Assembly: GCA_008692225.1 (NCBI GenBank)
Contig: VICG01000001.1
Coordinates: 2,705,501 to 2,769,500 of the forward strand
Direction of reading: 5' to 3'
DNA from: Monilinia fructicola
Taxonomy: Eukaryota > Ascomycota > Leotiomycetes > Helotiales > Sclerotiniaceae
Length of the DNA: 64,000 nt
Below the pieces are notes generated by a model. That model saw only the letters and a program-made list of their open reading frames with translations, had not been told where the DNA came from and searched no databases. Below are positions 33,636 to 44,565 of the stretch, piece after piece (the first letter of the stretch is position 1; each line of letters begins with the position of its first letter). A program made the position numbers and the translations under genes.

Positions 33636-34690
33636 ATGTCTGCCGATACCGTACACGTTAAAAACATCTCTCTGCAGACGAGCGAGAAGGAAGTCAAGGA
33701 CTTCTTTAGCTTTTGGTGAGTGGCAAATCAGCTATCTCTCACTCTTGATTCTGTTGCAACAGCTAACATGCATTTAGTGGAAAGATTATAAGCCTTGAAG
33801 TCGGACCTGTTGGAGAGACTCAAAATGCTACTGTTCAATTCGAGAAAGAAACCGCAGCCAAGACGGCTTTGTTGCTCGACAACACCCAACTCGGTACTAC
33901 CCAAGTTAAGGTTACAAGTGCATCTGGATCCAGCGAGGATGATGGAAGCCATTATACACACAACGAGCATCGTGATAGCGACGAAATCACCCAAGAAGAG
34001 AAGCCAAGAAGCCGTATCATCGCAGAATATCTTGCTCATGGTTATGCCATTGGAGACACCGCTGCTCAACGTGCTATCGACCTTGATCAGAAGCATGGTG
34101 TCTCTAGCCGCTTCCTCGCCACCTTGAATAACCTCGACAGCAAGTACCACGCCACTGAAAAGGCCAAGGGTGTTGACCAATCTTATGGTGTTACTCAAAA
34201 GGCCAGCTCTCTTCTTTCGGGCTTGACCTCTTATTACGAAAAGGCTGCTGGAACTCCAACCGGTCAAAAGCTTGTCAACTTCTACACTCAAACCTCCCGC
34301 CAAGTTCAAGACATCCACGCTGAGGCTCGTCGATTGGCAGATATCAAGAAACAGGAAGGTACACAAAAGGTTCCTGGTACCGAAAAGACAACCTGTAAGT
34401 GTGGTTCCGTTTCTGGAGACTGCCCGTGTGCCCCTGGCGCCTGTGCATGCAGTGATTGTGGCAAGTCCGATGTCAAAAAAGTTCCAGGTACTGATACGAC
34501 AACTTGCGGTTGTGGCGGTAATACTTCCAAGTGCGGTTGTGCTCCTGGTCAATGCGGCTGCAGCTCGTGCCCAAAGGCCGAAACAAAGAAGGTTGCTGGT
34601 AGCGACAAGACAACTTGCAATTGCGGCGGAGATAGCAATGGTTGTCCTTGTGCAGAAGGTCAATGTGCCTGCAAAGGCTGCTGCAAATAA
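33636..34690 (+). CDS. VIP1: Vip1-type RRM protein with three C-terminal metallothionein-like modules
   Basis: Exons 33636-33715 and 33778-34690 (62-nt intron with CTAAC branch site) give 330 residues. Residues 4-76 form an RNA recognition motif (VHVKNISLQTSEKEVKDFF, then GKIISLEV and ATVQFE), and the helical middle (HGVSSRFLATLNNLDSKYHA) matches fungal Vip1-type proteins. From about residue 231 three cysteine modules follow with a period near 37 residues. Each has the spacing CXC-X6-CXC-X4-CXC-X2-C (7, 7 and 8 Cys, 22 in all), separated by KKVPGTD-like linkers. Neurospora copper metallothionein has the same order with slightly shorter spacing, so metal binding is a fair inference. No signal peptide. 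RNA binding plus metal chelation in one chain is unusual; see findings. Confidence 0.85.
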
Positions 34691-35686
34691 ATATTTTTCT
34701 TTGTTTATTTCGTTTCAGGTCTTGGGAATCAAAATGTATTATTAGTTCTTCGCTGACATAGGTTTCACATCCAGCTGATTCTGCAGCTGTCATTGACTCG
34801 GCCAAGGTTGCACCTCTCGATCCTCAATCTGAAAAGTCAACCTTTGCTTGAGCGTTTTGGGGTTTTTGATCTTTATTATGCAAGCGACAGTTTTTCGGCA
34901 TGGTGGGAATGGTTACAATATGGATATCAGGGATGAATTATCAGACTAAGCGGGATGGCAATTTGCAAGCGATGCGTTATGGGGAAATGTGATGATTAAT
35001 GATCAATTTGCGAGTTGAATATCATAAACTTTTTCGCACCTTTTGGCTTTTGCATTTAAAAGCCAGTGATCATCGTGATGGTCTTTATTTTCTTGGTGCT
35101 GGAAAAAAAAGTTATGATGAGTGACAACATTTGGTTGTAGGATTGCATGTTCGCGCTAACCAGTTTTTGAGGTTACTACTTACCTAGTAGGTACTACCTG
35201 GGTACTGTACTACGTACTATGCACCCAAGTAGGCAGGAAGATCATTATGGAATGAATGTTCAGCCCACTCGAGCCACTTGGTCATCTTGAATCCACTTGA
35301 ACAATGAATCATTAATCTGTATTGGACAATGGGTAACTTTCCAACTCCAGCAAGCAACCTAGCAATTCCGGTTTCTGCTTGCTACTCGCGCTATCAATCA
35401 AGTACATTACATTACAGTACAGTACAGTACAGTACGTACCACGTATCATCAAGGCATCGAACCAGTCAATCATCACAAACGAATCTCCACGGCGTGTACA
35501 ACATGACATGTGACCAGCACTCTTTTGCACAATGGAATAGTATTTCATTAACAGGTGTATTTATTTATTTCATTTACTCATCTCAACCCTCCGTTTCCAT
35601 GACGGCATCGTGTCATGCGTGTACCTCCCTTTGAGCATGCAACTACTACATATACATCTCGACTCCTGACGCCCTCGGCGCTGCGT
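34691..35686. other. Intergenic, about 1 kb
   Basis: Convergent 3' flanks of the RRM gene and the 65-residue gene. Includes GTAC-rich words (agtacagtacagtacag near 35412-35430). No gene seen. Confidence 0.4.
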
Positions 35687-35991
35687 TTAATTCTCAGTCT
35701 TCGAGCGGGTCTCCTTGGCGTGGTCATCGAGGGGTCCCTTGGGGTTTGAGGAGAGGTTCTACGAGGGGTTTGTTAGCATTGGGGTTCATCTTTTGTTTCA
35801 TTTGTTTGGTTTGGTTTTCTTTATTCTCATCTTTGAGGCTTGGAGTGGAATGTAGAGAGACGTACGTCGAGGTCAGACTTGCTGTCCTTTTGGTTGTTGC
35901 CTCCTTGGCTGACTCCCTTGGCGTCGGAAGGAGCGTCTTTTTGAGCTCCGGATTGGGTCTCGGGTGGTGGTGATTGACGTCCTTCGGGCAT
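35687..35991 (-). CDS. Small hydrophilic protein of 65 residues, intron-split
   Basis: Exon 1 (35866-35991) encodes MPEGRQSPPPETQSGAQKD and continues to SDLD. After a 107-nt intron (GTACGT donor, GCTAAC branch site, TAG acceptor), exon 2 (35687-35758) encodes NLSSNPKGPLDDHAKETRSK and stops. The two exons are in phase, 66 codons. The protein is highly charged and disordered, with no Cys, no signal peptide and no membrane segment. The pattern SNPKGPLDDHAKE looks conserved rather than random. I cannot name the family; small stress-related disordered proteins are one possibility. The gene is too short and split to appear in a simple frame scan. Confidence 0.6.
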
Positions 35992-37050
35992 GGTGTAGGT
36001 TGGTGTGTGTGTGTGTGTTTGTTTGGGGGTTTTTTGCTATGGGGATTGTTAGCTTTCAAGCTGTTGGATGGAGTTCGGGTGAGGGTATGGAATATGTGAT
36101 GTTGTGTGAGATGTGAGATGTGAGGTAGGTTGCATGGGGAGATGAATAGTGATGATAATGAATCATTAGATGATGATCCGGGTGGGATGTAGAGATGTGT
36201 GTAAACAGATTGATCTATATGTAAATAGATAGATGTACTTACAAATTTGAAGATATATTCTGTTTGAAGAATTGAGTTCAGTTGGATGTCGTTTGCAATT
36301 TGAATATGAAAGCTTGAAGAAATCCAGCTTTTGTTTTTCTATATACTTACCCCTCTAACATTCATACGTCATAGAAAAAGGTTGCCCCACCCCTTTCTTC
36401 TTGGCGGTATTATGGATCTTGTCTCGTACAAGTAATTTGAACTCGGAGCTTAATAAGGTTACTGTACAAGTACTTGTACTAGGTAAAGCTTACGGAGTAG
36501 AGATTAGAGCTTAGAGCTCAGAGCTTTCAAGGTTACCCAGAGCTTACCCACCTACCTAGGTACTTGCAGTACTTCCAGGTTCCAAGGTTGATAACTGTTT
36601 TCTGGGTTCGGTATGGTCACGTGATATGTTGATTAGTAGCCCCACCAGCCACATCCGAGATGAGCCTCAAACTTCCAAAATAGGTAAGGGGAATCGGTCA
36701 AGGCGTTATCAGACATGATCGGACATTACCTAGAGCCGTACCTAGTACTTACTGGGATTAGTTCGATCCGAGTATTCAGATTATCAAATCATTAAGGTTC
36801 TCAGGAACAGCCCTGGAGTCTTACATCTTACATTTACATCCTACCTAGGTAAGTGCAAGCAAGTACTCTGTACAAGTACTTCCAATATTTTTGGTTGCCA
36901 TTTGGTTCAAATTATTATTGATTCATAGCTTTCCTCGTCTATGATAATAATCATATCATGGTTTCACAACATTGAAACCCTCTCAAATTCATAATCTCGT
37001 ATTCATTGGTAACCTATTAAGGTTGCCATAATTCCACTGCGCTGAAAGTT
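35992..37050. promoter_or_regulatory. Divergent intergenic region with GTAC/CCTAGGTA words
   Basis: Lies between the 65-residue gene and the coiled-coil gene, which diverge. Starts with a (TG)n run near 36003-36020 and, from 36440 to 36860, holds many CTACCTAGG, AAGTACTTG and TACGGAGTA words like those at 54650-55560. No gene. Confidence 0.4.
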
Positions 37051-38249
37051 ATGGCTCCAGATCTAAACTCAGTCCCTTCGTCTCCAAGACCTCAGGAGGT
37101 TACTCCCTCTCCACATCTCACATCTCGCACTCATTCTCGACGTACATCTCAAGCAATGCAATTACCAAATCCTCCTCTGTCGACGACATCTCTAAATATT
37201 CTTCCTTCTAATCAAAGTGCTGTCGCTGCAACTTCACCCCCTTTGATGTCACCTACGAATAATATCTTGACATCTGCCACGGGTACAATTCCAGCATCAG
37301 ATAATACGGGTGTAGGAATGGGACCTGGACCGTTGAGACATCCAAGGCCTTTGACGGCTGCGGATTTGCACTTACAATTGGAGAAGGAACAAGAAGCTGT
37401 TGTAAGTGCATTTTCATTGTCTGGCCCTTCGCTTTCCCTTTGTAAATGCTAATCTCTGTAATGCGACAATAGGTAAACCGTCTAACCCGCGAGCTTAGTA
37501 TGCTTCGCGCTGCCCAAAATGCTTCTGTTGTTTCAAACACGTCATCCACTTCCACAGGTCATCCCGATACATTAGATAATACCAACCATCTCCTCTCCGG
37601 TCCCAATCATCCCATCCCTTCACATCGCCGCCATCACCGCACGTCATCCAACACTTCTACTCGAAGCATCAATGCTGCAGCCAGTAGTATTAGCACCGCT
37701 AGTGGAATTGCGGCTCCTGCAGCCCGACGCGTCGATTCTCTACCTCAGGCTATTTCCCTCAGTCGTCAGAATTCAATGACCGGTGTTCACAGATCTGGAG
37801 CTAGTAGCCCTGCACCATTGAGCGGTAGTTATGGACATGCTGATCAATTCTCGCATTTCTATCACCAACAAAGACCTGGTATAATACAACATCGCGATTA
37901 TTCATCGGGTAATGTGCCAACCATGGGTGGTGGTTCTGGGGGAGATGTTGGTAGTGCAACAAGCGTGCCAACAACAGGAAGATACGAGGAGGCGGCCTTT
38001 CAAAGACAGGAACTGGAGAATGTCAAGAAAGAGAACGAAGCGTTGAAGAAGAAGATTAGGGAGTTGGAAAGAACACTGAGAGATAGGAGACAAAGTGATG
38101 CAAGTCTAACCAGGCCGAGAAGTGAGAGTGTTAGCACAACTGCTAGTGTGGGGCTTTTGAGAAATAGGGATGGTTTGAGGGATAAGGATGTGGAAGAGGA
38201 TGAGGGTGTTAGGGTTGGCGAGAGCGCTAGAAGCGGTGGATTGAGATGA
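37051..38249 (+). CDS. Ser/Pro-rich coiled-coil protein of unknown function
   Basis: Exons 37051-37401 and 37473-38249 (71-nt intron, CTAAT branch site) give 375 residues. The N-terminal third is Ser/Thr/Pro-rich with SSPRP, SPHLTSR and TSPPLMSPT, possible phosphorylation sites. The segment LTAADLHLQLEKEQEAVVNR is helical. The middle is disordered with HHRTSSNTSTRS. A coiled coil follows near residues 275-320 (QRQELENVKKENEALKKKIR then ELERTLRDRRQ). No membrane segment or catalytic motif. It resembles widespread conserved hypothetical proteins of filamentous fungi; a scaffold or signalling role is only a guess. No frame damage. Confidence 0.7.
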
Positions 38250-38840
38250 TTGTGGTTGATTGATCCGGTTAATTTTTGACGTTTGGGCGTGAGGGTTCTC
38301 TTTTCTTGGTGAAAACTAGAAGTATTTGCGCGCGGTTCGATGGAAAGGGTAAAAATATGGCGTTTCTTTAGTTTGTTTTTCCTAAGGCTTGGTTCGCGTA
38401 TTATGGGACTTGGGAATTTCAAACATGGAGCCGAGGGCTAAGAGTTCGAGTATAATCAACTCTCTTTCAGATATATCTCATTCTTGTGTTTTTTCTCTTC
38501 AGTTATACCTTGCGCAGATTACTGGACTGCTTCTTCTTCGGACTTTGTCCTTTTACTCACGCGCCTGACTACCTTCCAAGGTCTATTTAAATCTTATTCA
38601 ATTTGCCCATCAGAACTCCATTGTACATCTGCATTGTATTTGCATCTGCAATATCAAAACTTACGCGGTGTTTGAAGGAATACAGCATACATAACCCCGT
38701 CTCGCATTTTCATTTTCATTTTCATCGTCATCCTCGTCTCCATTCACTAAATACACTACATTCACGGAGCATACGATCGCACAACTAACCTATTACACCA
38801 TAAGACAGAATCTCATGACTCTCTCCTCCCATCCCCACTC
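38250..38840. other. Convergent intergenic region
   Basis: 3' flanks of the coiled-coil gene and the SDR gene. Contains a short (ATTTTC)n run near 38706-38726. No gene. Confidence 0.4.
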
Positions 38841-40365
38841 CTAGCCACTCCCCCACCCCCCATCAACATCAATACCCGCCCCGGTGATAAAACTAGCGCG
38901 GTCGGAAAGGAGGAAGCTGGCGGTAAAGGCTACTTCGGCTGGGTGGCCGAGGCGTGCGAGGGGGGTGCGGGTGAGGATTCGGGATCGCTGGGTGGGGTGG
39001 AGTGGGTTAGTGCGTGGTGCGTGGTGCGCGGGGATAGGGGATAGGGGATAGGGGTACAGGGAAAGGGGAAAAGGGAAAGGGAGGTTGAGGGAGAGGGTTA
39101 AGGGGGAAAAGGGGCAATTACATTGTTCTCATGCTCCATAATATCCTCCGTCAAAGGAGTGTCTATCCACCCGGGACATATACAGTTGATGCGGATGCCC
39201 TGGATGGAATAGGTGATGCTGTCGGTGCGGGTGAGGCCGAGGACGCCTGTTTCATGGAGGGGTCAGGTCGCGGTTTGGGAAGGATGGAGAAGATTGGAAA
39301 TGAAGAATGGGACATGGAAAAGTGTTGAGGGAGCTTGGATGAGAAGGGGTAGGGGTAAGGAGGGGCGAGAGGAAATATGCGAGGGCGTCAGTACCATGTT
39401 TAGCCATGGCGTACGGTCCTGCATTGCGCAATCCCGTACGGCTAGCTAAGGACCCGACGTTGAGGATTGAACCGCGGGTCTTGAGGGGGAGTCCGGTGCT
39501 GTAGTTGAGGAAGGGTGTTAGTGGAAAGTTTTGCGACTGGTACGTCGGTGGGTAGGTCGGGGGTAAGTCTTCGTTGAAACACTTCCTTATACCGTTCGAG
39601 GTTTCCACTAGTCTGGACTCGAACCTGACGATCTATCTGTCCGGCATGCTGGGTTGATTTGGTGCATTGCATGCTTTCCATTTGCCGCGTGCATCTTCAT
39701 CCGTGTGCACTTTAGATGCGTCGCGAGAAACCAGCACACGGGATAGATGGAAAGCGCGAAGCAAAAGAGACGCCGTGATCAACTTACCAAACATCCCTCT
39801 CCTCCTGCGTCAACAACTGCTTCAGCTCTGCCCGCTCACAGAACCACACACCCTTCAGATTAACCTCCAAAACCTGATCCGCTCTCTCTCGGTATTCGCA
39901 TCCGCCGTGCCAGCCTCCTCGCCACTGATCCCCGCGGCGTTGAAACAGATATCTATCCGTCCAAATTTCTGGACGGTCTGAGCCATCGCATGGTCGACTT
40001 CGGCTTCAGATGACACGTCGCTGGGAAGGAGGAGAATGGTGATGTTCTCGGAGAGGGGAGGAGAGGGTTCTTTCGGCTACGGATAAGGATGCATATGAAA
40101 GGTCTAGGAGCGCCAGGTTGGTGACGCCGTCGAGGATTAGTTGGCGTGCGACGGCTAGTCCGATTCCGGATGCTGCGCCTGAGGAGGAGTCAATATTTGA
40201 TTTGTCTTTTCTGTGCAATGAAATGGACTTTTGATTTGGGGGAAGGGTATTATTTCGTACCTGTGATGAAAGCTACGCTGTTAGGGAGATGATTAGTTTC
40301 AAGAAGAGGTTCTTGTAGCAGTGGTACTGTCGAAGGACTTACGCGTTCGGTGGAAAATCTGGCAT
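38841..40365 (-). CDS. Short-chain dehydrogenase/reductase, two frame breaks
   Basis: Six exons: 40343-40365, 40261-40277, 39788-40178, 39395-39498, 39122-39246 and 38841-38987, total 807 nt, 268 residues. The classical SDR pattern is clear after splicing: [19 protein letters not shown] (cofactor loop TGAASGIG), [48 protein letters not shown] (catalytic Ser), YAMAKHG (Tyr and Lys), [14 protein letters not shown] and [19 protein letters not shown] with GAGIDVDGG. It would be a cytosolic NAD(P)-dependent oxidoreductase of unknown substrate. Two breaks occur: one extra base in the C-rich run before the [12 protein letters not shown] block (about 40055-40065), and a slip in the GAGAGAGAG run just before RADQVLEVN (about 39888-39896). 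They cancel, so the total remains a multiple of three. Introns of 289, 148 and 134 nt are long for this window. Confidence 0.8.
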
Positions 40366-41243
40366 TTGTGCAATGTTTAAGATTGTTTCTCAATGGGTAG
40401 TTTCCAAGAGTGACTTTTCTGCTCGAGTAGACTGGTTTGGGTTTTATATATGTATATCTAGAGAAGTCGCTGGGCACCTAGGGAGGCAAGTTGGCTACAC
40501 AACTACCCCGCAATGCACCTAGTCACTCTACATGCTATTATTGAGTTTATCAGCCGTGATAATCTGTAAATAAGGAATCACTAGTGGGTGCACGGACTCA
40601 TAAAACGTTAAAGTGTAGGTAGGTATTCATTTCGGGGATGATACCCCGGCACTCTCCGATGCATCTTTGCAACATCACACAAGACCTCATCCTTCTACTT
40701 TTTCTTTCACTTCACAGCTTAACAACGCTTTTTCCTCCCCCCAAAATAATCACTGGAGTATAGCTTCTACGCTTTAATCTTCTATTTAGCAGGATTATAT
40801 GCTTTAAGGCTGTTACCAGACACCGGCCTCTTCCTCCTAGCCTTTTTCTTTGGAGTCTGTATCACACTGGACGCGATAGGCGTTACAGCTCGTAAATTTC
40901 CTGAAGTGGATATATATAGTCCGCAAGTGACATCAACCCGTTTTCATTAAGTTGCCCATTCGAGTCGACCGCGCCATCCTGAGAGACGCCCAGCATGTTA
41001 GTATCAGCTAGCGTGTCATCGTCATCGTCATCGTCACTGTCATGCATGTCGGGCAGGCATGCTGGTATCTGGAAAAGGGTCTTCGTCAATTTCAAATCCA
41101 CCAGGTGAACATGGATCTCCTGTATCCGATGGAACAGGACTATGCTCAGAAGGGGCAGAGGGCAAGAGAGGTGGAGTCTTTTCGACGGATACGTGCCTGC
41201 TCGGGGTGTTGCGTCGACCCTGTGTAGACGTCTTCACTCTGGT
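40366..41243. other. Region between SDR gene and transposase remnant
   Basis: SDR promoter side, then DNA leading into the transposon. The minus strand carries overlapping open frames (40883-41384) with a run of Asp residues, in two frames; see findings. I do not call a gene. Confidence 0.35.
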
Positions 41244-41266
41244 GGGGGGGGGGGGGGGGGGGGGGG
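41244..41266. repeat. Poly-G tract of 23 bases
   Basis: An uninterrupted run of G on the plus strand just upstream of the transposase homology. It is the longest homopolymer in the window and likely to be miscounted by any sequencing method. Confidence 0.9.
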
Positions 41267-41275
41267 TATAGCATG

Positions 41276-43499
41276 GAAGAAACAATAGGATGGCTGCACG
41301 CATGGGAGGGAATACCTCGGGAGAAGATAACTGTGATAAGGGCCTTGGTGAAGAAGGCATACGATATTGACTTGCCGACCCCAAGGCGAGCGATGGAAAA
41401 GCTATAGAGATACACGGGAATACATCCCAAATGGTACGATTGCTGCGTGAATAGCTGCATGGTATATACCAGAGACTTCAAAGACCTAGACTCCTGCAAA
41501 AAGTGTAGAACGGGGAGGTGGAGGGTGCAAGCGTTGGCGAATGGGAGGAAAGTTTCGAGGCGAAGATGGTTATACATCCTAATCATCCCGAGACTCAAAC
41601 TACAGTATGAGACTATGAAGGACCAAGCGAAGGAGATGAGTGAGTATAGAGCGAGCTTCGATCGTCGAGAGCCTTTGGTGGAAGGACGGGTATATAAGGA
41701 TGTATTCTTGATCAGCCTGGTCATTCCAGGTCCCAAGGCCTACGATGATTTGAACAGCTTCTTGTCGCTACTGGTAGATGAGCTCAAAGCGCTGCATGAT
41801 GGAGTCCCGGATACATATAACGTATATATGCAGACCAGATTCACTTTGAGAGGACACTTGCTATTCGTGAGTGGAGATGGCAGAGCCGTTGCTGATGCTA
41901 TGCAGATGAGTCAGCTGGGCAACGCCAGGAGACCATGTAGGACTTGCGAGATCGAGGCCATTAGGGGTGAAGGGCATTACTATGTGCTTTACGATGGGGT
42001 GCTCTCAGGAACGGCTCGGACAAATCTGCGCAACGATATTAGGATAGTGGAGGAATGCATGAGCAAGAAGAAGGAAATGCATGAGCAAGAAGAAGGAAAT
42101 GCAGACCTTTATGGGTATCAAGGGGACGAGTATACTAACGGAAATTCGAAGCATTCATTTTCCCAGGAGCTTCCCGCTGGATACGATGCATTGCATGCTG
42201 ATAAATAACGTTCTTGCGATCCATGATTTGTGGAAAGGAACAAGAATCAAGTGGCGCGGAGAACCCGATAGGTCAAGTTATGTTCTGGACAGAGGACTCT
42301 GGCGAGGTATTGGTGAGTCGATGGTTGGGTCGAGGAAGGGAATTCCAACCGTGATGGGACGCGCGCCGTGTGATATTGACAAGGTCTCTGGGTATTTCAA
42401 GGCGAAGGAGTGGGAGGCGTGGTTGTTGTTCTACGTTACTGCTTCACACTGTACCAGGGTTTGAAGTGTACCTCGAAAACTTTCAGGACTTGCGGAAGTT
42501 GTATAAAATATCGCGGCAGAGGGCAATATCGCATGCTGAGCTTGTAGAGGTGGCGAGATTGAGCAAACAATTCCTAGTGAATTTCGAAAGGCTGTACTAT
42601 AGGGGGACGAGAGGAGAATAAGGGTGTGTACGATCAATATACATTCCATAATTCATTTATGTAGGTCTCCCCTTCGAAATTTACATACGCTGACTACCGC
42701 AGCTCAATACTTGAGAGATCTTGATCCCGCCAGTGTGTTCGATGCAGTGCCGATGGAGAGGGCGATAGAAGTGATGAAGGAGCAAGTACGTGGGATGGGC
42801 GATATTGGGGCGAACCTGAGCAACTCTGTATTGATGTGGGACCTATTGAATTATGCTCCTATAAGAGAATCACTTGTACGGGAGCGTGAAAAACACGTTC
42901 GTTCATGCATTAAAGGAGAGGTTTTGAAACGCTGCCTTGTGCATTTCAAGCGCAATTTCGCCCAATATGATATAGAGGCTTACAAACTTCGCTTCTTCAA
43001 AAGGGGGCGAACGGATTATGGAAAGTTGATTGGGTTATGCCTGTCACAGAGGGACAATGAAACCAATCGAGATGATTTTCGTGTTTGCTGGTGGGATGCA
43101 GAGTTGCGGGGAAAGAAGTATGGGGATGTGGAGTACTTTTGCGAAGCGAGGGAGTATGAAGATATGGCCGTGGTGAGGGCATACAAGTATGTGATTGTGC
43201 ATGACGAATGGGACTTTGTAACGATTGAGGAAAGATCTTTGGGATGTTCTATTTATATTGGGACAAACACGATATTGGGCCTCGTGGGAAAACTTACAGA
43301 TGTATGGACGGAGGGGGGGAGAACACAAAAGCAGGTATACTTAGTGGGCGAGATGGATAGGGGTAGTGGCGTAGGGAACACGAGATCAGAGGTTGGTTAT
43401 TGGGAAAATGAATATGGTGGTTGGGGAGAGGAGGGTGCGGACGATATAAGTTTGCAAAGATGGCAAGGTTTATCGGGGCAAGATGACGTCATCATATAA
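41276..43499 (+). pseudogene. Tnp2-type (CACTA/EnSpm superfamily) transposase remnant
   Basis: Fragments in several frames follow the order of a Tnp2 transposase (Transposase_21 family). 41276-41446 has WLHAWEGIP and a YDCCVNSC block interrupted by TAG at about 41408-41410. 41447-42208 has IPRLKLQYE, SLVIPGPKAYDDLNSFLSLL, a LVDELKALHDGV segment and HLLFVSGDGRAVADA with CRTCEIEAIRGEGHYY. 42170-42464 has DALHADK-NVLAIHDLWKG and CDIDKVSGYFKAKEWEAW. 42463-42621 has LSKQFLVNFERLYYRGTR. 42624-43499 has DAVPMERAIEVMKEQ, MGDIGANLSNSVL and a long C-terminal region. The three main open pieces lie in different frames and at least one stop intervenes, so the gene is not functional as read. G+C content is still normal, so it is a recent rather than heavily RIP-mutated insertion. 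I did not find terminal CACTA repeats. Confidence 0.75.
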
Positions 43500-44186
43500 C
43501 AGAAGAGGAAGAGAGTGATCACGAGAGGAATAGGGTTTGAAGTTAGAGAGAATAAATATTACTGCTGAAGGAGGGGGAGATAACGGGATGACGAGTGGAA
43601 AGATCCGAATGTTGAGGAAGTAGTCCGGTTGACTTTCTACATTGGGGTGAGGTAAGGAGGGGCATCGCTGAGGAGACTTTCGAAAAATAAGGTCCGTAAC
43701 GCCCTTCCTATTATTAGGGTCTCTGTCAGGAAGTAACCCTCCTGACATGGTCACATGAACAATTACGCTAGTACTTAAGTGGAAAGGATCCTAAATCCTT
43801 TCCTGTCCTCCTCATGAATAACTACATTATTTCAGTTGACCCCTCTGTTCCCCGTTCCTCGTCACAGTCTCAACCGGTATAAATAAATATATGGTTTAAA
43901 GGGAGTTTAGGGGGAAATAGGGGTGCTGGTATTGTACTAGGGAGCGTATAAAGGGTATGGAATACTAGGCTATGTTGGGGATTTTATATACGAAATAGGA
44001 TGTTTATAAATGTATAGCGGAGGGCGAAGATTTAATATCTATATGTGGTGCCCTCTACGAACCTATAGTTTTTATTATAAGAATCTATAGAGCTAAGATT
44101 AAATTAATTAAACTATTTAGCAAAGCAATATATTGTTACTGTTTTTTATTATTCGAATTTTATTATTATTTTTAAAAAGCCCTTTT

Positions 44187-44213
44187 CTAATAATAATAAT
44201 AATAATAATAATA

Positions 44214-44294
<81 letters not shown>
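44187..44294. repeat. (TAA)n microsatellite
   Basis: About 107 bases of TAA units with one short interruption near 44215, the longest microsatellite in the window. Confidence 0.9.
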
Positions 44295-44299
<5 letters not shown>

Positions 44300-44565
44300 A
44301 TTTAAGAAATAAATTATTTCTTTAATCCTTTATTATTATATATTATTTTATACTTTCTTTATTTTAAAATAAATACTCTTATCTTATAAATATATATCTT
44401 ATTTAATTATATTCTATATTAAATGTATTAATAATATATTATATTATATTTTTATACCTTTTTTTATTTTTATATCTCTTTTTATCTTTTTTAATATATT
44501 TTTAATACTATTCTTTTTAATTTTTTTTTATATTATTCTTTTTATTTTTTTTATTTAATTTTCTA

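Noticed and set aside
39600..39640. tRNA-like B-box (GGTTCGAGTCC on the minus strand)
   Set aside because: No A box, anticodon arm or acceptor stem pairing; it lies in the SDR intron.
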